The translations under genes were made by a program, and so were the position numbers. Below, piece after piece: positions 1 through 14,989 of a DNA stretch of 64,000 bases. How positions within the stretch are numbered: position 1 is the first letter of the stretch; the number at the start of each line of letters is the position of its first letter. The stretch is taken from positions 791,234 through 855,233 of the forward strand of contig KB445799.1 of the NCBI GenBank assembly GCA_000320605.2, read 5' to 3'. Source of the DNA: Gelatoporia subvermispora B (taxonomy: Eukaryota > Basidiomycota > Agaricomycetes > Polyporales > Gelatoporiaceae). The notes under the pieces are model-generated. The model searched no databases and was not told the DNA's origin. It saw only the letters and a list, made by a program, of their open reading frames with translations.

Positions 1-2767
1 AATTTGGTCGAAGTGAGTCCCGACGCATTGGTCAGAGCGTTTCGTACCTAACTCCGTCATAAGCACAAGGGTACGCGCTACGTGTGCGGCATTCCGCACA
101 TGTCCACAAAGTCTATTCCGTCGATACCACCTATGAGAGCCCGACGGAAGCGCAGAAAGCCTGCGCTGAAGTCGCTCTGGAAGAGGGTGTCCTGGATTAT
201 ATCAAACATGGACGATCTGAGGTCGAAGCGACAGATACCTTGTCTCATGAACCTGATATGTCCGATGCGGCCGAGACATGGACGGTGCAGCGCTTTTACG
301 ACGAGTTGCCACAACCTGTGCCTGACACAATAGTCGGCAAGACGGCCGCGGATATCAATAGTCCTGCGTGGCTGAATATGGCCATACAGGGAGCGAGAGG
401 AGCGAAGCTGACGGCGACCTTCATCTGGACTGCCGATGCACAGAGCGGTTGTACGTGTCTTCACCATTGCGTATTTTATAAGTAGCTCATTGAGTACAGT
501 GCACGGGTGTCTCTTGCGCCTTTCACGTCCGAGAGAATGCAAGTCATATCTCGTTGACGCTAAGTTTGGTAAGCGCAACGAGGCCAAAGCCGCTGTCTGC
601 TTGCTTGCTATGTCGCAAGGAGTGGGTACCTGGATCCGCCAGCTGTCTAAGGACGTCGATAACCGACTGTCCCTTGAAATTAGGAAGCAGGTGAACGATG
701 TGCTCCTCCCAGCACTCGTGTCAGAGTACCGTAAGGTCAGGCCAGGTGCCACCCCTGCATTTGATTTCCATACAATTCAAGATGGTGCGTGATATATTAT
801 AGCCACACTTGAGTCGGTAGTCTGATACTCTCCCAGCATGTGGATGCACTCTCACAGTCGAGCTGTCTGCGACGCCTTCCTCGGAACAGACGCGGACCTA
901 CTCTGTTGACTCTGAGTACAAGAATAGAAACGATGCCAAGATAGCCGTTGTATGGGAGGCCGTACAACAGGGCGTTATGGAGTTCATCACGTTCCGCGGA
1001 CAACCACCACCACCCGGTTACGCTCCTTTCTATCACGGCGTAGATGCACTGTCCATGAACGCGCACAAACGGCGTTATGACTGGACCGACGGAGACAAGC
1101 CCTACAACACGTACCGTAATAACTCTCCGGGTTGGGACGGGCAATTCAAGAAGCCCAGGTTGAATGGACCCATGGAAGGTAACTTCTCGAACAACCAGAG
1201 AGGCGTCGGCCGAGGGTTCCGTGGTCGCGGATGGAACAACAATCGAGGTAGCGGAAGGTATAGGAATGACCAGCCATGGATGGCGCCCCACATACCGGGA
1301 CCCGGCGAGGGTGGCTACGTTGCAGGATCCCCATTCATGGGTCCCCCATCTGGCCAATTTCAGCCTGGACCGGGCGTGCCGGCATATGGTTTCGCGCAGC
1401 CCACGCCGCAGCCGTTTGTTCCCCCGCAGAATGGTGCTTACCCTCAGAATTACGGGGCGCATGGGTATGCGCATGGTGTAACTGCCCCGCCACCCCCGAG
1501 CGGATACCAGGCGCCGCCTGCTATTGGCGGCGCGCCGTACTATGGGGGTGCTGCTCAGCCGAGTAACGCGTACCCGCCATATTACCCTAGCGCAGCACCG
1601 CCCGCACCTGTACAGTACCCGCAGCAGCCGCACACTGCGCCAGGACCTGCAGCTAACCGGTATGCGGCATACGCTCAGCCTCAAGCTCCGATGCCTCAGC
1701 CATACACGTCAACGGTCTCGCAGGCCCCTGTGTACTACCCGACTCCGCTTGCACACTATTCTCCGGTCGCTGCCCAGCCTGTGTTCAACCCGGTGATGGG
1801 ACAGTACTATGCTGCCCCGCCGCTGCCTCCTTATACTCGGCCTCTTGCTACTGTCCCGCATGTCATTGCGTCTACGCCAACTCCTCCAACTAGCAACCCG
1901 CAACAAGTGAGTAGTGCGCAAGCGCAGCAGGGGGTTCCTGCTCCTACTCCTGCTCCGGTCCCTGCTCCTGCTCCGGCTCCAGTACCAACAACGACTACAG
2001 TACCGGCCACAGCACAGTCGTTAACTCTTACATCTGCACCTGCACCTGTCTCTGCCCCTGCGCCTCCCGCTGCTCCTGCGCCTCCCGCTGTTCCTACGCC
2101 TCCCGCTGTTCCTACGCTTCCCGCTGCTGCTGCCCCAGCTCCTTCGCCTGCACCTTCATCAGCAAGTGTATCAGCACCAACTTTGGCACCACCGCCATTA
2201 CCCGCGACCACGTTGACATCCGCGCGAGTCTCAGCTTCTCCGGCTGCCCATCAGAAGTCACCTGTTCCAAGTATACAGCCTCAAGCCGTCTCTGTTCCTA
2301 TTTCGAGCGAGAACATCGCAAAGCGTGCGCGCAGCACTCCGAAGACCCCCGGACATCGCACGCCCACGGGCACGGTGAAAGTCGCTGTATCGGTGGAATC
2401 TGCGCCAAAGTCCAGTGTAACGGCGCTTTACGGTGCGTGCCTTGGTTCTTTGGTTCTTTGGTCCTTCTCGTGATTCCCTTGTCTCATGATCACCGTTGCA
2501 GACCACTGCAGGACGTCCGGTCTCCCCACGCCGCAATTCTGCCATGAGATTGTCAAGGAGCAGGCGGACATGAAGCATAAGGTCTGGGTCGTCATTGGGA
2601 AGCAGAAACTAGAGCTGCCAGTCACGTTCTCGAGCTTGAGCCAGGGCCAAGAGCGCGTCTCGAAACGGGTGCTCGAGCAGCTTCGTTCGCAGTCCCAATC
2701 ACAGGTTCAGCCAACGGGTCAACCGGATGCTGCAAAGGCAGACAAACTCAAGACGACCAACATTTGA
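1..2767 (+). CDS. Multi-dsRBD-like RNA-binding protein with RG and Pro/Ala-rich linker (5' partial)
   Basis: The 5' end lies outside the window. Exons read 1-12, 70-450, 500-784, 837-2432 and 2502-2767, all with GT-AG borders in consistent phase. The visible protein of about 845 residues has three N-terminal repeats of one module: a beta strand, a YxVDxxY strand and an A-K/Q-x-A helix ending in QQGV-like residues (for example YSVDSEYKNRNDAK near 900-940). The last exon adds a fourth unit starting ALYDHCRTSGLPTPQF, laid out alpha-beta-beta-beta-alpha like a double-stranded-RNA-binding domain. Between them lie an RG-rich patch (around 1195-1260: RGVGRGFRGRGW) and about 350 residues of Pro/Ala/Gln-rich disordered linker. 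The dsRBD assignment is by fold pattern, not by a search. RNA binding is inferred; no catalytic domain is visible. Confidence 0.6.
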
Positions 2768-5633
<2,866 letters not shown>

Positions 5634-6010
5634 TGACGCGTATCACGGGAGGTAGAAGATCCATAAGTGTATTTCATATCTGGGAATTAAAGGATTTGGA
5701 AACCAGCCTATCGTTGACATGGTGTCTCCGCCAATCTATATAGGACTGTGCGGCTGTGCATCAGCTCGTTCTTTCGGTATCATGAAATGCAGATGCGCGA
5801 TCGATGATTTATAATACGACGGCCTGACAGTGCGTCATTAGTCACATCTTGAGAGATTCTCTCCTATTGCAGTTTGCATTGTGCTCGGCTGTAACGCCAT
5901 CATTCAGCCATGCTTTGAGGTGGCCTGAAAACTACACCGGAGCTGGCATAGTATTGTATTGGCCGAATTTAGCAGCGACTACAGTCAAGGTCCTTGATGC
6001 GGTGCGCCGG
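5634..6010. other. Intergenic spacer between MET17-like gene and questin-oxidase-like gene 1
   Basis: No gene is seen. The stretch should contain the polyadenylation region of the sulfhydrylase gene and the distal promoter of the next gene; the core promoter is listed separately. Confidence 0.7.
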
Positions 6011-6048
6011 TGACGTCATCAATCAATACATGTCTCCGCTGTATATAT
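6011..6048 (+). promoter_or_regulatory. TGACGTCA palindrome plus TATA box of questin-oxidase-like gene 1
   Basis: A perfect TGACGTCA palindrome (6011-6018), the cognate site of CREB/ATF-type bZIP factors, sits about 23 bp before a tatatat box (6042-6048). The ATG is about 95 bp further on. The same arrangement precedes the tandem paralog, which supports function. That a bZIP factor binds here is inference. Confidence 0.6.
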
Positions 6049-6143
6049 GGGCGTTTGAGCATGACAGCTTCAACAAACCTTCTTGACTTCTTCCCTCTGT
6101 GCAATAATCTTGTCTTCTGATTACTGACACAACACAGTAAGAA

Positions 6144-7947
6144 ATGGCCCCTACGATTGATTTGGACGCGTTGTTTCCCTCTCCCGCTCCCCCGCCATCC
6201 GCTCTCTGCCCTCAACGCCTGCCGGGCGTTTCACCCGAGTCCGGCATTGCTGTAAGCGAGTTGTTGAAAGAGAACCACCGCAGGTTCCACATTTTCTTCA
6301 ACGACAAGGGATTCCACAAGTTAGTGCCAATTCCTATCGCATTTCGCCGAAATTGGGACATTGATGCATACGCAGCCACATCTCCCACCACCTGCTTGCG
6401 CTGTACTACCTCGGAGGCAAGGGTCCTTTGATGCGCGCTGCATTGGAGGAGGACACGGCGATGCAAAGAGAATATTACGGTTCGCCTGGGAAGATTGATG
6501 AGAAGAATTATCACGAGCATCTGGGCGACGAGAAGTGAGCAGCTTAAAACTTGCGTCTTGCTTTTGTTTCGTCTCAATGTGATGCATAGATACTGGGAGG
6601 CCTATTTTGAATTCTTCGCGAGTGAACTGCTAGAGAAGGGCGCGGCAGTAACGACCGAGAAATGGCTCTTCTCACCGCAAGCGAATATCGAGGAACCGGC
6701 TCCGGGAAAACCAGCGATGCAGATGCTGAGTCGCTTCCTCGCTGGCGTTCTACATCCGTTGATACACGTTGGGTATGGCGCGGAGTTTGGCCTTCCAGGC
6801 ATGTTTGCAGAAGGTGAGAGTAGACTCGGATTCAAGCAGACAGATAGCCATTCTGACCTGCTCGCGTACAAGGACTCGCCATGGCCGCTATCCAGCATCC
6901 CGAAGTCCCCACTCTGGTGCCAAATACTCTCTTCCAGTACGTGAAGGCAGCGTCGTCAGATGCCGGTCAGGCGACCGTGAATCTGATCACGTCGCTCATG
7001 CCTGCACTCGTGCTGGAGAGACTCCCTGGGAGAACAGCGGGTGATCGATCTGCTACAGGAGGGGTACACGCACTTACACTCATGGCGCGGGTGCTAAACG
7101 ACCCAGAGTTCTCCCCCGAATCCATTGGCTTGCCGCCTCCCAAGGATGCCGAGGAGGATGCTCTTGCCAGGGTGGGCCGTCTGCGAGGCGATGTGCTTGC
7201 TAAGTACGCGGACCAATGGGGCGTCGATGGGACCAGTCCCGAAGCCGTCACAAGTAAGATCGAGGAGCTTGTCTGGATGAACGTCATCCTGTACGGAGTA
7301 GGCGGATGGGCAGGGCGCGGAAAATCGAAGGCAAAGACTTTCAATGCGGACTTCTTGCTGTACGTTGCATCAGATCCAGGGACGCATCCCGCTCCCAATT
7401 TTGCTGATGCTGCCACTATAGAATGCACCTTGTAACCTCTGTGCTTTATATGCCCTCCCTCGCCGCCTACCTGTCCCCAACGTCCATTGCAATCCTTCTC
7501 CGCTCGTACTTCATCAACTCCCTCGGGTGGTGGGTCGCACGCGGGCGTCCGGCGCTCCCCCTGCGCGACTTCTACGCAGCGGTCGGGCACATACCCACCG
7601 CACCCGACGGTACGCATGTACGGCCCGCTGAAGGCGCGCTCAACCGGTCGGAAACTACGCCGAACGCGTGGCTGTCCCTTCTGCAGAGCACGCTCATGCA
7701 CCCGGACGACCACGTGCCCAAGTGCCAGCGCACGCTCGCCCACTACGCGTCGCTCCTCGGGAGCACGCCCCAAGGCACGTTCGCGGCGCTAGCGCAGGAT
7801 CCCGATCCACGTGCAAGGCTGGAGGGTGCGGAATGCCTGGATGGGACGCTGTTTGCGCGCGTGGCGGGCTTGACTGCGGATAGAGTAGGATGGATGCGCG
7901 AGGGACAGGAGAATGGTGGGTGGGATTTCGTGGGGTTCTGTGGCTGA
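6144..7947 (+). CDS. Questin-oxidase-like protein, tandem copy 1
   Basis: Exons 6144-6319, 6376-6534, 6590-6813, 6873-7359 and 7422-7947 total 1572 nt and encode 523 residues. The product resembles the questin oxidase-like family (PF14027). Known members include a Baeyer-Villiger-type step opening the anthraquinone questin in geodin biosynthesis, but most fungal members are uncharacterised. Visible blocks are LLALYYLGGKGPLMRAAL, YHEHLGDEKYWEAY, LHPLIHVGYGAEFG (His-rich, central), FNADFLLMHLVTSVLY and the C-terminal GTLFARVAGLTADRVGWMR. The start ATG has a TATA box 95 bp upstream and aligns with the paralog start. No polyketide synthase is nearby, so a role in secondary metabolism is not shown; the substrate is unknown. 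The tandem partner follows in the same orientation after 538 bp. Confidence 0.88.
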
Positions 7948-8343
7948 GGCTGGATTGTTAGTGAGTGTTCCGAATTTGGGACAATTCCTCGTCAGCGGGT
8001 CTGAGACTGATGGCCGTCTGACCAGACGGAAATTGGAGACAAATCAGTGTATTTCTAGCACATAACGGGTTATCACGTCACTCAACGGCTGCTCATTGGG
8101 ATGATATGCTTCCAACTCCAGAGCTTCGGGCTTCGTGTGAGCTTGTCGTGCCAGTAAAGGAAAGCTACAGGTGCTGCTTTCCCTCTTGGTAGGCGCGTTC
8201 AAGTGAGGAACATCCCATTATTCATGATGAGTTTCGAAAATGATCACGAGAGCCAGGGGCTCCTCTGGACTCATGTCAGTTGAAACACGGGACACAAGGG
8301 CTGCCACTTGGATGCTGGGAAGCATTCACAATATGTACTCTGA
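7948..8343. other. Intergenic spacer between the two questin-oxidase-like genes
   Basis: No gene seen. It holds the 3' end of copy 1 and the distal promoter of copy 2. Confidence 0.7.
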
Positions 8344-8378
8344 TGACGTCATGACTGAATATCTCCGCGAGCTATAAG
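8344..8378 (+). promoter_or_regulatory. TGACGTCA palindrome plus TATA box of questin-oxidase-like gene 2
   Basis: TGACGTCA (8344-8351) lies about 21 bp before tataag (8373-8378), and the ATG follows about 107 bp later. Spacing and order match the element of the upstream paralog, although the surrounding bases have diverged. Confidence 0.6.
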
Positions 8379-8485
8379 TGCGCGAGATCAGCTCACCTCG
8401 AGGACCCTTGAGCGCAAGGGCTTTCTCCACTGCTTCATTTAGCTGTCCTCATCACATATTGCTGTCAACCGGTGTCCGGTGAATC

Positions 8486-10287
8486 ATGACATCTAAGGCA
8501 GATAAACTCGATGCATTATTCCCCGTGCCAACTCCGCCGCCGTCGCCCCTGTCGCCCGCTCGGCTGCCAGGCGTCACGTACGAGTCTGGTGTGACCCTGG
8601 CCGAAGTCTTGAAGGAGAATCACGAGAAATGGCATATTTTCTTCAACGAGAAGGGTTTCCATAAGTGAGCTGTGCGATCCGTGCCGTGTAATCTGAATTC
8701 GGTTACCAACTATTCTTCAGCCACACTTCGCATCACTTGCTGGCCATCTACTACCTAGGGGCGAAAAGCCCCCTGTTGCGAGCGGCGTATGAGTCGGACA
8801 AAGCGATCCAGCGGCCAATCATCAAATCCCCCGGCAGCATCAACGAAGAGAACTTCCACGAGCACTTGGGAGACGGAAAGTTGGTATATTCGCGTCATGA
8901 TCTACATCGGCATCTCGAGTTGACTTGAATCGTTTAGTTATTGGAGCGCATACCTCGAGTTTTTCTCGGGAATCGTCCTGGAGAAAGGCGCAACAGCTAC
9001 GATCGAGAAGTACATCTTCTCCCCGCAAGCGAACGTCGAGGAGCCAGCGCCAGGGAAGCCGCCGATGCAGATGCAAAGCCGGTTTCTTGGAGGACTGTTG
9101 CATCCATTGATACACACTGGATACGGCCTCGAATTCGGTCTTCTTGGGATGGTAGCTGAAGGTGAGTCATTCGACCAACAAGAGAGACATTCCGGTAACC
9201 ATACGGACGTAGGCCTTGCGCAAACTGCCGTCCATAAGCCTGAGGCACCAGCTCTGGTGCCGGATTCGCTCTTCCAGTATGTGGCGGCAGCGTCAGCGGA
9301 TGCTGCGCATGCGACGTTATCCTACATCACTTCCCTTCTGCCCTCGCTGAGCTTGGAGAGAGCTCATGGGAAGGCTGCAAAGTCGTCTACAGGAGTTCAT
9401 GCGCTGACTATCGTGGCGCGTATTTTGCATGACGATCGGTTCACCCCGAAGGCGATCGGGCTACCGGTACCGGCGGACGAAGGAGGAGAGGAGGCGCTGG
9501 ACCTGGTCGTGAAGAGCGTAGGGGATGTGCTGGTATCATGGGCAGACACGTGGACCGTAAATGGGACCAACGCTGACGAAGTGGAGAGCAAGATTGAGGA
9601 GCTAGTCTGGACGAATGTCGTCTTGTACGGTGTAGGTGGTTGGGGTGGTAGGAAGCACTCGCAGACAGGAAAATTCAATGCCGACTTCCCACTGTGCGTT
9701 GGGCATTTGCCAACTCTCGAGCCTTCGGTCTGGCACATAGCTGATTCTGATTTCGCAGCATGCATCTAGTGACTTCAGTAATTTTCTTGCATTCGCTCGT
9801 CGCCTACCTGTCTCCAACCTCCGTATCGATCCTCCTGCGCTCATATTTCATCAACTGTCTCGCCTGGTGGATTTCGCGCGGGCGACCGTCCCTCCCCATC
9901 TCGGACTTCTACGCCTCGGTCACGCCCACGCCCACCGAGCACGGCGCGCCGCACGTGAAGCCGAACGCGGGCGCGCTCGTGTCGGAGGACGTCTCGCCCA
10001 ACCCATTCCTGCCCATCTTGCAGACCACACTCATGCATCCCGACGACCATCTCAGCAAGCTCCAGCGCGCGCTCGCGCACTTCGCCGCGCTGTTCGGCAC
10101 ACGGCGCAGCGGGCTATTCCGCCAGCTCGCGGAGGTGCAGGACCTGGGCGCAAGGCTGGAAGGCGCGGAACACCTGGATGGGACGTTGTTTGCGCGAGTG
10201 GCGGGCCTCACTGCGGACAGGTTGGGCTGGATGCGCGAGGGTCAGGAGAACCTTGGCTGGGATTTCAGAGGATTTTACGGTTCTTGA
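8486..10287 (+). CDS. Questin-oxidase-like protein, tandem copy 2
   Basis: Exons 8486-8664, 8721-8879, 8938-9161, 9213-9693 and 9759-10287 total 1572 nt, 523 residues, exactly as in copy 1. All four introns fall at the same codon and phase. Blocks match the paralog: LLAIYYLGAKSPLLRAAY, FHEHLGDGNYWSAY, LHPLIHTGYGLEFG, FNADFPLMHLVTSVIF and GTLFARVAGLTADRLGWMR. It belongs to the questin oxidase-like family (PF14027), with unknown substrate. The first exon keeps the Pro-rich LDALFPVPTPPPSPL leader. Both copies look intact and presumably functional; the shared promoter element suggests co-regulation, which is inference. Confidence 0.88.
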
Positions 10288-10578
10288 GGTCGTGAAAGCA
10301 TGATTATGGCTTAAATGGACAGTCTACAATGATACGCTGGCAACTATCAGGACGAGTTGATTTCGTGCGGCAACATCGAAAGACGAAAGTGGTCGAGAAC
10401 TCGAAGCGCCCACACACGTGTCGAAGACTGTGCTTCTCGTGGGAAACTCAAACCGTATTCGATCTCATCGTCCATCGCCGTTGCAAACAATTCTTACGGA
10501 GTACTCTATACATGGTTCATATGTTTCCAAGCCAAGACCTCCGGATAGCTGGCGGTGAGCGCCTGGCGGAGGAAGATA

Positions 10579-12169
10579 ATGAAAGGTGACCAAATTGTCC
10601 GAAGTGGTTTGGAGGCGAAGTCAGTGCCTGCCGTTGCTCACAGTGACGCTTGTAGATACTCCATGTTGTTTCACGCACCATGCGACGGACCACTTCTCAA
10701 CTCAGATGTGATGTTCCACCTTCTATCTCTATTGCCCAAGGCCGAACTGCTCGTTACCATGTTGACATGCCGCGCGCTGCATTCTGCTGGGAAAAAGCAC
10801 TTACTACAAATTTGTGCCGAGATCCCACTCCAGTATAACAGGGTGGAGCCGTTCATGAGATTTATGCTGAACAACCCCGACTACTTCAGGCATCTCCGGA
10901 CGTTGGGTATCACGCTCGCCGCACCTTCGCTCGCGAGGATGGGAGCCCGAACACTGTCTCAGTGTCACTCCCTCGAGGTGCTGTGTATGATCATTTGGGA
11001 ACGGATGTTTCGTGATGTACCGGAACTTGACCAAGCTATCTGCGCTCTCCCTCGACTCACCGAACTGACGATCAAAGGAGCCGTGAAGGCGGATCGTATC
11101 GCAAGGTGGATCATGTCGATGAACTGTCCACTCCGGATACTGCGTGCGCCTTTCAGAGGGAAAATGTCTCAAGATGCTTCTACTGTGCTGCAGTCCTTGG
11201 CAGAGCAGCTGGAAGTGCTCGACATACATGGCATATCCTTTCCAAGGGCGGGATCAAGGCTGCCACGGGTCCATTCGGCGGACGTGACATTTACCGATTT
11301 CAATTACGACATGGGACTACTACTTGACTGGCTCCCTGCCATCACAGACCTCGTGTTCTCTAAACCACGCTATGGCGACAATGAAGTGCCACCAGCAGCT
11401 TTTTGGTGGGACAAAATGCGCAAAACGAACGAGAGCCGTCGACTTTCTGGCCGTAGTCCTCAACTGCAGTCTGTTCAGGGCCACTTGCTGAGCATGTACT
11501 CTTCAGCACTAGCCCGTGAAGTGCACCGTCTGTGCTGTGACCACGTCGAAATGCTCGATGCTGAACGACTGTCCACTCTACTCATCGACCTCCGCCCTCA
11601 TATACTCGACTTGCACATCGTACTCCCTCCTGAAGAATGCCATCGTCTCCCTGGGTTACTACAAGAAGCATCCAATGTAACTCAGCTCATGATCTGCATC
11701 GAGTTTAATCGCCCCACGACTCAACTCGCTGAATTAGTCGTAGTCAGTAATGATTGTCCACTGCCGCTGGTCCCACAACTGATGTGTTTTGTAGCTTCAT
11801 CTTCCCCAGATGTTCCAGTCATTGAATCTACAGTCGGTGACGATAGCATTCACGATACACGAATTGGTCGAAGAACCTGATGCCATCCTCCAATACGAAG
11901 AATTGGCGCGTTCGTTACGTGCCCTCGATGTGCCTCAATTGGCAGAAAGAATTGCCGCACAAGTTCCCTCTCTAAAGCAGATTACCATCCAGATGCCGGA
12001 GGAGGAATTCAACTTGGCCTGGGATATCAGCCGACTTGATGCCGACAGGCTTTTGCTCACTCCCATCCCTGAACCGGGCAGAAATGAACACTGGGAGAGA
12101 TGCAGGAGCGCACTGGAGACCTGCCGGAGCGCCTTGTCTTTCATCAGACATGGCGCAGTTATCGGTTGA
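10579..12169 (+). CDS. F-box-like / leucine-rich protein 1
   Basis: Exons 10579-11739 and 11810-12169 give about 506 residues. Near the N-terminus the segment SDVMFHLLSLLPKAELLVTM followed by a Cys-x-x-Leu helix resembles an F-box, the motif that tethers substrate receptors to Skp1 in SCF ubiquitin ligases. The rest is leucine-rich with periodic L-x-x-L-x-I/V, like degenerate LRRs. The start is uncertain: ATG 10579 is the furthest upstream in frame, ATG 10663 sits right before the conserved region, and a short upstream exon, as in relatives, is possible. An intron near the 3' end is shared with the other family members at 13.5, 43.4, 51.8 and 53.9 kb. Substrate and ligase role are unknown. 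The donor at 11740 is weak, so the join could shift by a few codons. Confidence 0.65.
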
Positions 12170-13458
12170 CTCGCCAGTGGTCAATGAAGCTATGTTTGCA
12201 GGCCACTACCGCTTACACTGTCCTTCGTCATTCAAAGTCAACTGTGGCGATCATCAATCCAAGTGTGAACCTATATATGTATTCCCTTTTGTTCTACCCA
12301 AACCTTGTTCCTCCACCCTCACGCTCTTTGCACAAGTGCTACGATGTCGCTCACGCCGGGCCAACCCTCCATAGATACCGAGCCCACTCTCCTCCCCATC
12401 ACTCTACAACTACTCCAACAAATCGAACAGCACCAACGCGCGTTAGTCGAGCACCAACGTGTTCTTGCGGAGCAGCAGCGCATCATCGCAAACGCAACGA
12501 TTCGCTCGTGGGGTGGCATTTAGCCCATCGTATCCCAATTCATGTCCGACTGATTACCATTCTTACTATTTCCGACCGTTTGTATCCTCGTGATCTACTC
12601 ATAACCCTGTCCGCAACAGCGAGATTCGGGCATGAAATGGCAGCTGTAGGTTCTGACTCTCGCTTCCCTCGCTTCAGGAGACCCTTTCCCCATTAATCGC
12701 ATTGCTTTCCCCCTTTGAACGCGGAGGATATGAAGCGGATGAAGAGTGCATATTGACATCATTGTATATTGACCATGCCCATTTGACGTGATACCCACAG
12801 ACAATGATATGTTTGCCCTCGGGGATGCCTACGGGATCATTGATGCACCTAACGATCGGGTCTTGCGCTACATGCCGACGATCTTCACCACGGGAGGTTA
12901 GCCAAACATTATGTGCCGATTGTGTATGACAAAGTTGACACGACGATACCAGTTCGATCGGTATGATTTTATTAGATCTTATGATACGCGTGAGACATCG
13001 CTCAGGTGTATGAAGGCTCGCGAGAGCACGGATGCTACTTGACTTACGTCGCGGCGGAGTGTATGTTAAATCTCAGTGGTTTGATACGACAGTACATTGC
13101 GATATTGAGACCATGAGATAGCCGGATCATGGAGCACTGCGTTTCGATGGTGGCTGTGTATGTTAGGCTTATAGAACTCTCTTCTTCACCCTGAACTTTG
13201 CACAAACAAAGATAGCTGGGTGTTGACGATCGCTGAGGTTATCATATTGCGACAGCAATGGTGGCTTGTTACTGCTCCCGGCGGCTTTCACACGCCACAT
13301 CGTGGGTGACTCGGGATAATCGTTTTTATTGTTCCCGCAGCTATTGACAGTTTGCAAATCAAACAGTACTGTGGCTTAAACCCACACAACCTACTGCTGC
13401 TCCCTGGGGAACACAATCGTCACAGCACACGCAAGACAAGACGACAAGACAAGACAAG
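12170..13458. other. Intergenic, with one short coiled-coil-like ORF at 12344-12523
   Basis: About 1.3 kb with no family match. A 59-codon ORF (ATG 12344, stop 12521-12523) encodes a Gln/His/Leu-rich stretch with repeating QHQRALVEH / QHQRVLAEQ-type units, consistent with a short coiled coil. It might be a small gene, or part of the 3' region of the neighbouring F-box-like gene. Nothing recognisable lies between 12530 and 13400 on either strand. A purine-rich agacaag repeat (about 13427-13458) immediately precedes the next gene. Confidence 0.5.
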
Positions 13459-14989
13459 ATGGCATCCATGACCACAAATCAATTGTCGTCAGTGGATGTG
13501 GCTCAAGAGCCGGAGTGCGTTTAAACATGCTGCCCGTATCGTGCTTTTTAACTGATCCTGCACTATGGCCCACATTAGACCCACGACCGCGTTGGAGAAT
13601 GGCCACCATCCAGAACCTTTTTTGAACCTCGATATCCTCAACTGCATTATGGATCTCCTGCATGTGGGGGATTTGATCTCTACGATGTCGACATGTCACG
13701 TTTTGCATTGCGCAGGGGCCAAGCTTTTGTTAGCCAATCCGCCTATTCTCAGCGATCCCGGCAGACTACTCGGGTTCTGCAACTTGATCTTGACGGATGA
13801 ATCCCGATCTGCAATTCTGCGCAGACTTACAGTCAAGATCCCGCGATGTCCAATAGAGTCTTCGACCATCTCTCTCCTCACACAAGTCCTCGAGAGTGCG
13901 AAGTTGCTGGCAACGCTCACACTTCACCTTAACATTGCTTACATAGAATCCCACTCTTCGTTGATCTCGGCTATTCAACATCTTCCTAGCCTTCGCAGCC
14001 TAGACTTGGGTCCTGCCTATGGAAGCTTCAAAACGAAAGACATCATCACAGGCCTAAGAAGTCCTTTGAGAGAGCTCCATGTCTCCTTAATAGGCCGGCA
14101 AGAACGACCAGATGCGCAGGATATTCTGAGGCCCCTTTCCGAATCTCTGGAGGTCCTGGATTTGCGTGGTGTCACATGGACATTTGAGGACGATTTGCAG
14201 TTTTCGGCAATACGCAGGCTTACGATACAACCCCTTGAAGCAAACCACAACATCGGAATACTTGTTCAGTTATTCCCTAATTTAACGCATCTCGACTTCG
14301 CCAAGGATCCTCTTACGTCGGATACGTCATACTATGAGCAAGCTTGCCAACGAAATATAATTTCGCGGAAGACTTGTCGCTGGTCTTCGCTGGAATACCT
14401 TGGAGGCGGTTTTATGGATATATTCGTGTCCATGATCAATTGCCAAGTCGAGCACCTGGATATACGCAACATCCGTGCCAACGACCCGACTGTCATACCA
14501 GCGCTCCTGAACCACATGCGCCCTCGCATACTCACTCTTGACATAAGGCTCTACCTGCCTGCCAAGTATTGGAGTATATTCAGAAACGCCTCATTCGTTC
14601 GTGACCTCCGGATGACTCTGCAGGTTTACGATCAAGTGCCAGGGTGGCGTTGTCATGATAGTCTCGCTGTGAGTGCTGCGCGATGCCCCCCATCTTGTCT
14701 CACTGTTTGCTTTCAGGACAATGTTCTGCGAATGCTCGCGCCGTTGCACATCGAGTCATTGAACCTCATCTGGCGGACCGACGTTCGACTCGATAGACTA
14801 CTTCATGAACCTGACCCAGTGTACTTCCATCTTTTCTACGCCATTCCCTTCGTTCAGCGGATAGGAAACAATATCCGGACGCTCCGCGATGTTATCTTTG
14901 AGCTCCCTGAGCCTCACAATACCCCGTATAGCTTCAGGATAGAACGATCCGAACGAGGACATGATTGCAGAGTAGTAGATGTTGTGTGA
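13459..14989 (+). CDS. F-box-like / leucine-rich protein 2
   Basis: Exons are 13459-13514, 13579-14668 and 14717-14989. The first intron joins the short leader MASMTTNQLSSVDVAQEPE to the conserved domain. The second is 48 nt and would read through in frame if retained. The F-box-like segment is LDILNCIMDLLHVGDLISTM, followed by the family's Cys-His-x-Leu helix. The body is leucine-rich (LRSLDL, LEVLDLRGV, LTHLDF). It is closest to the minus-strand gene at 43.4-44.9 kb: both have the D-L-x-x-x-I-M-x-L-L start, LEVLDLRGV/LQVLDLRGV and a C-terminal PLHIxSLxLIWRT block. SCF substrate-receptor function is inference; the substrate is unknown. An alternative start is ATG 13565, inside what I call intron 1. 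Confidence 0.68.

Noticed and set aside
1831..2211. Gly/Ala-rich frame antisense to the first gene
   Set aside because: It is the reverse complement of a Pro/Ala-rich coding repeat and so a shadow.
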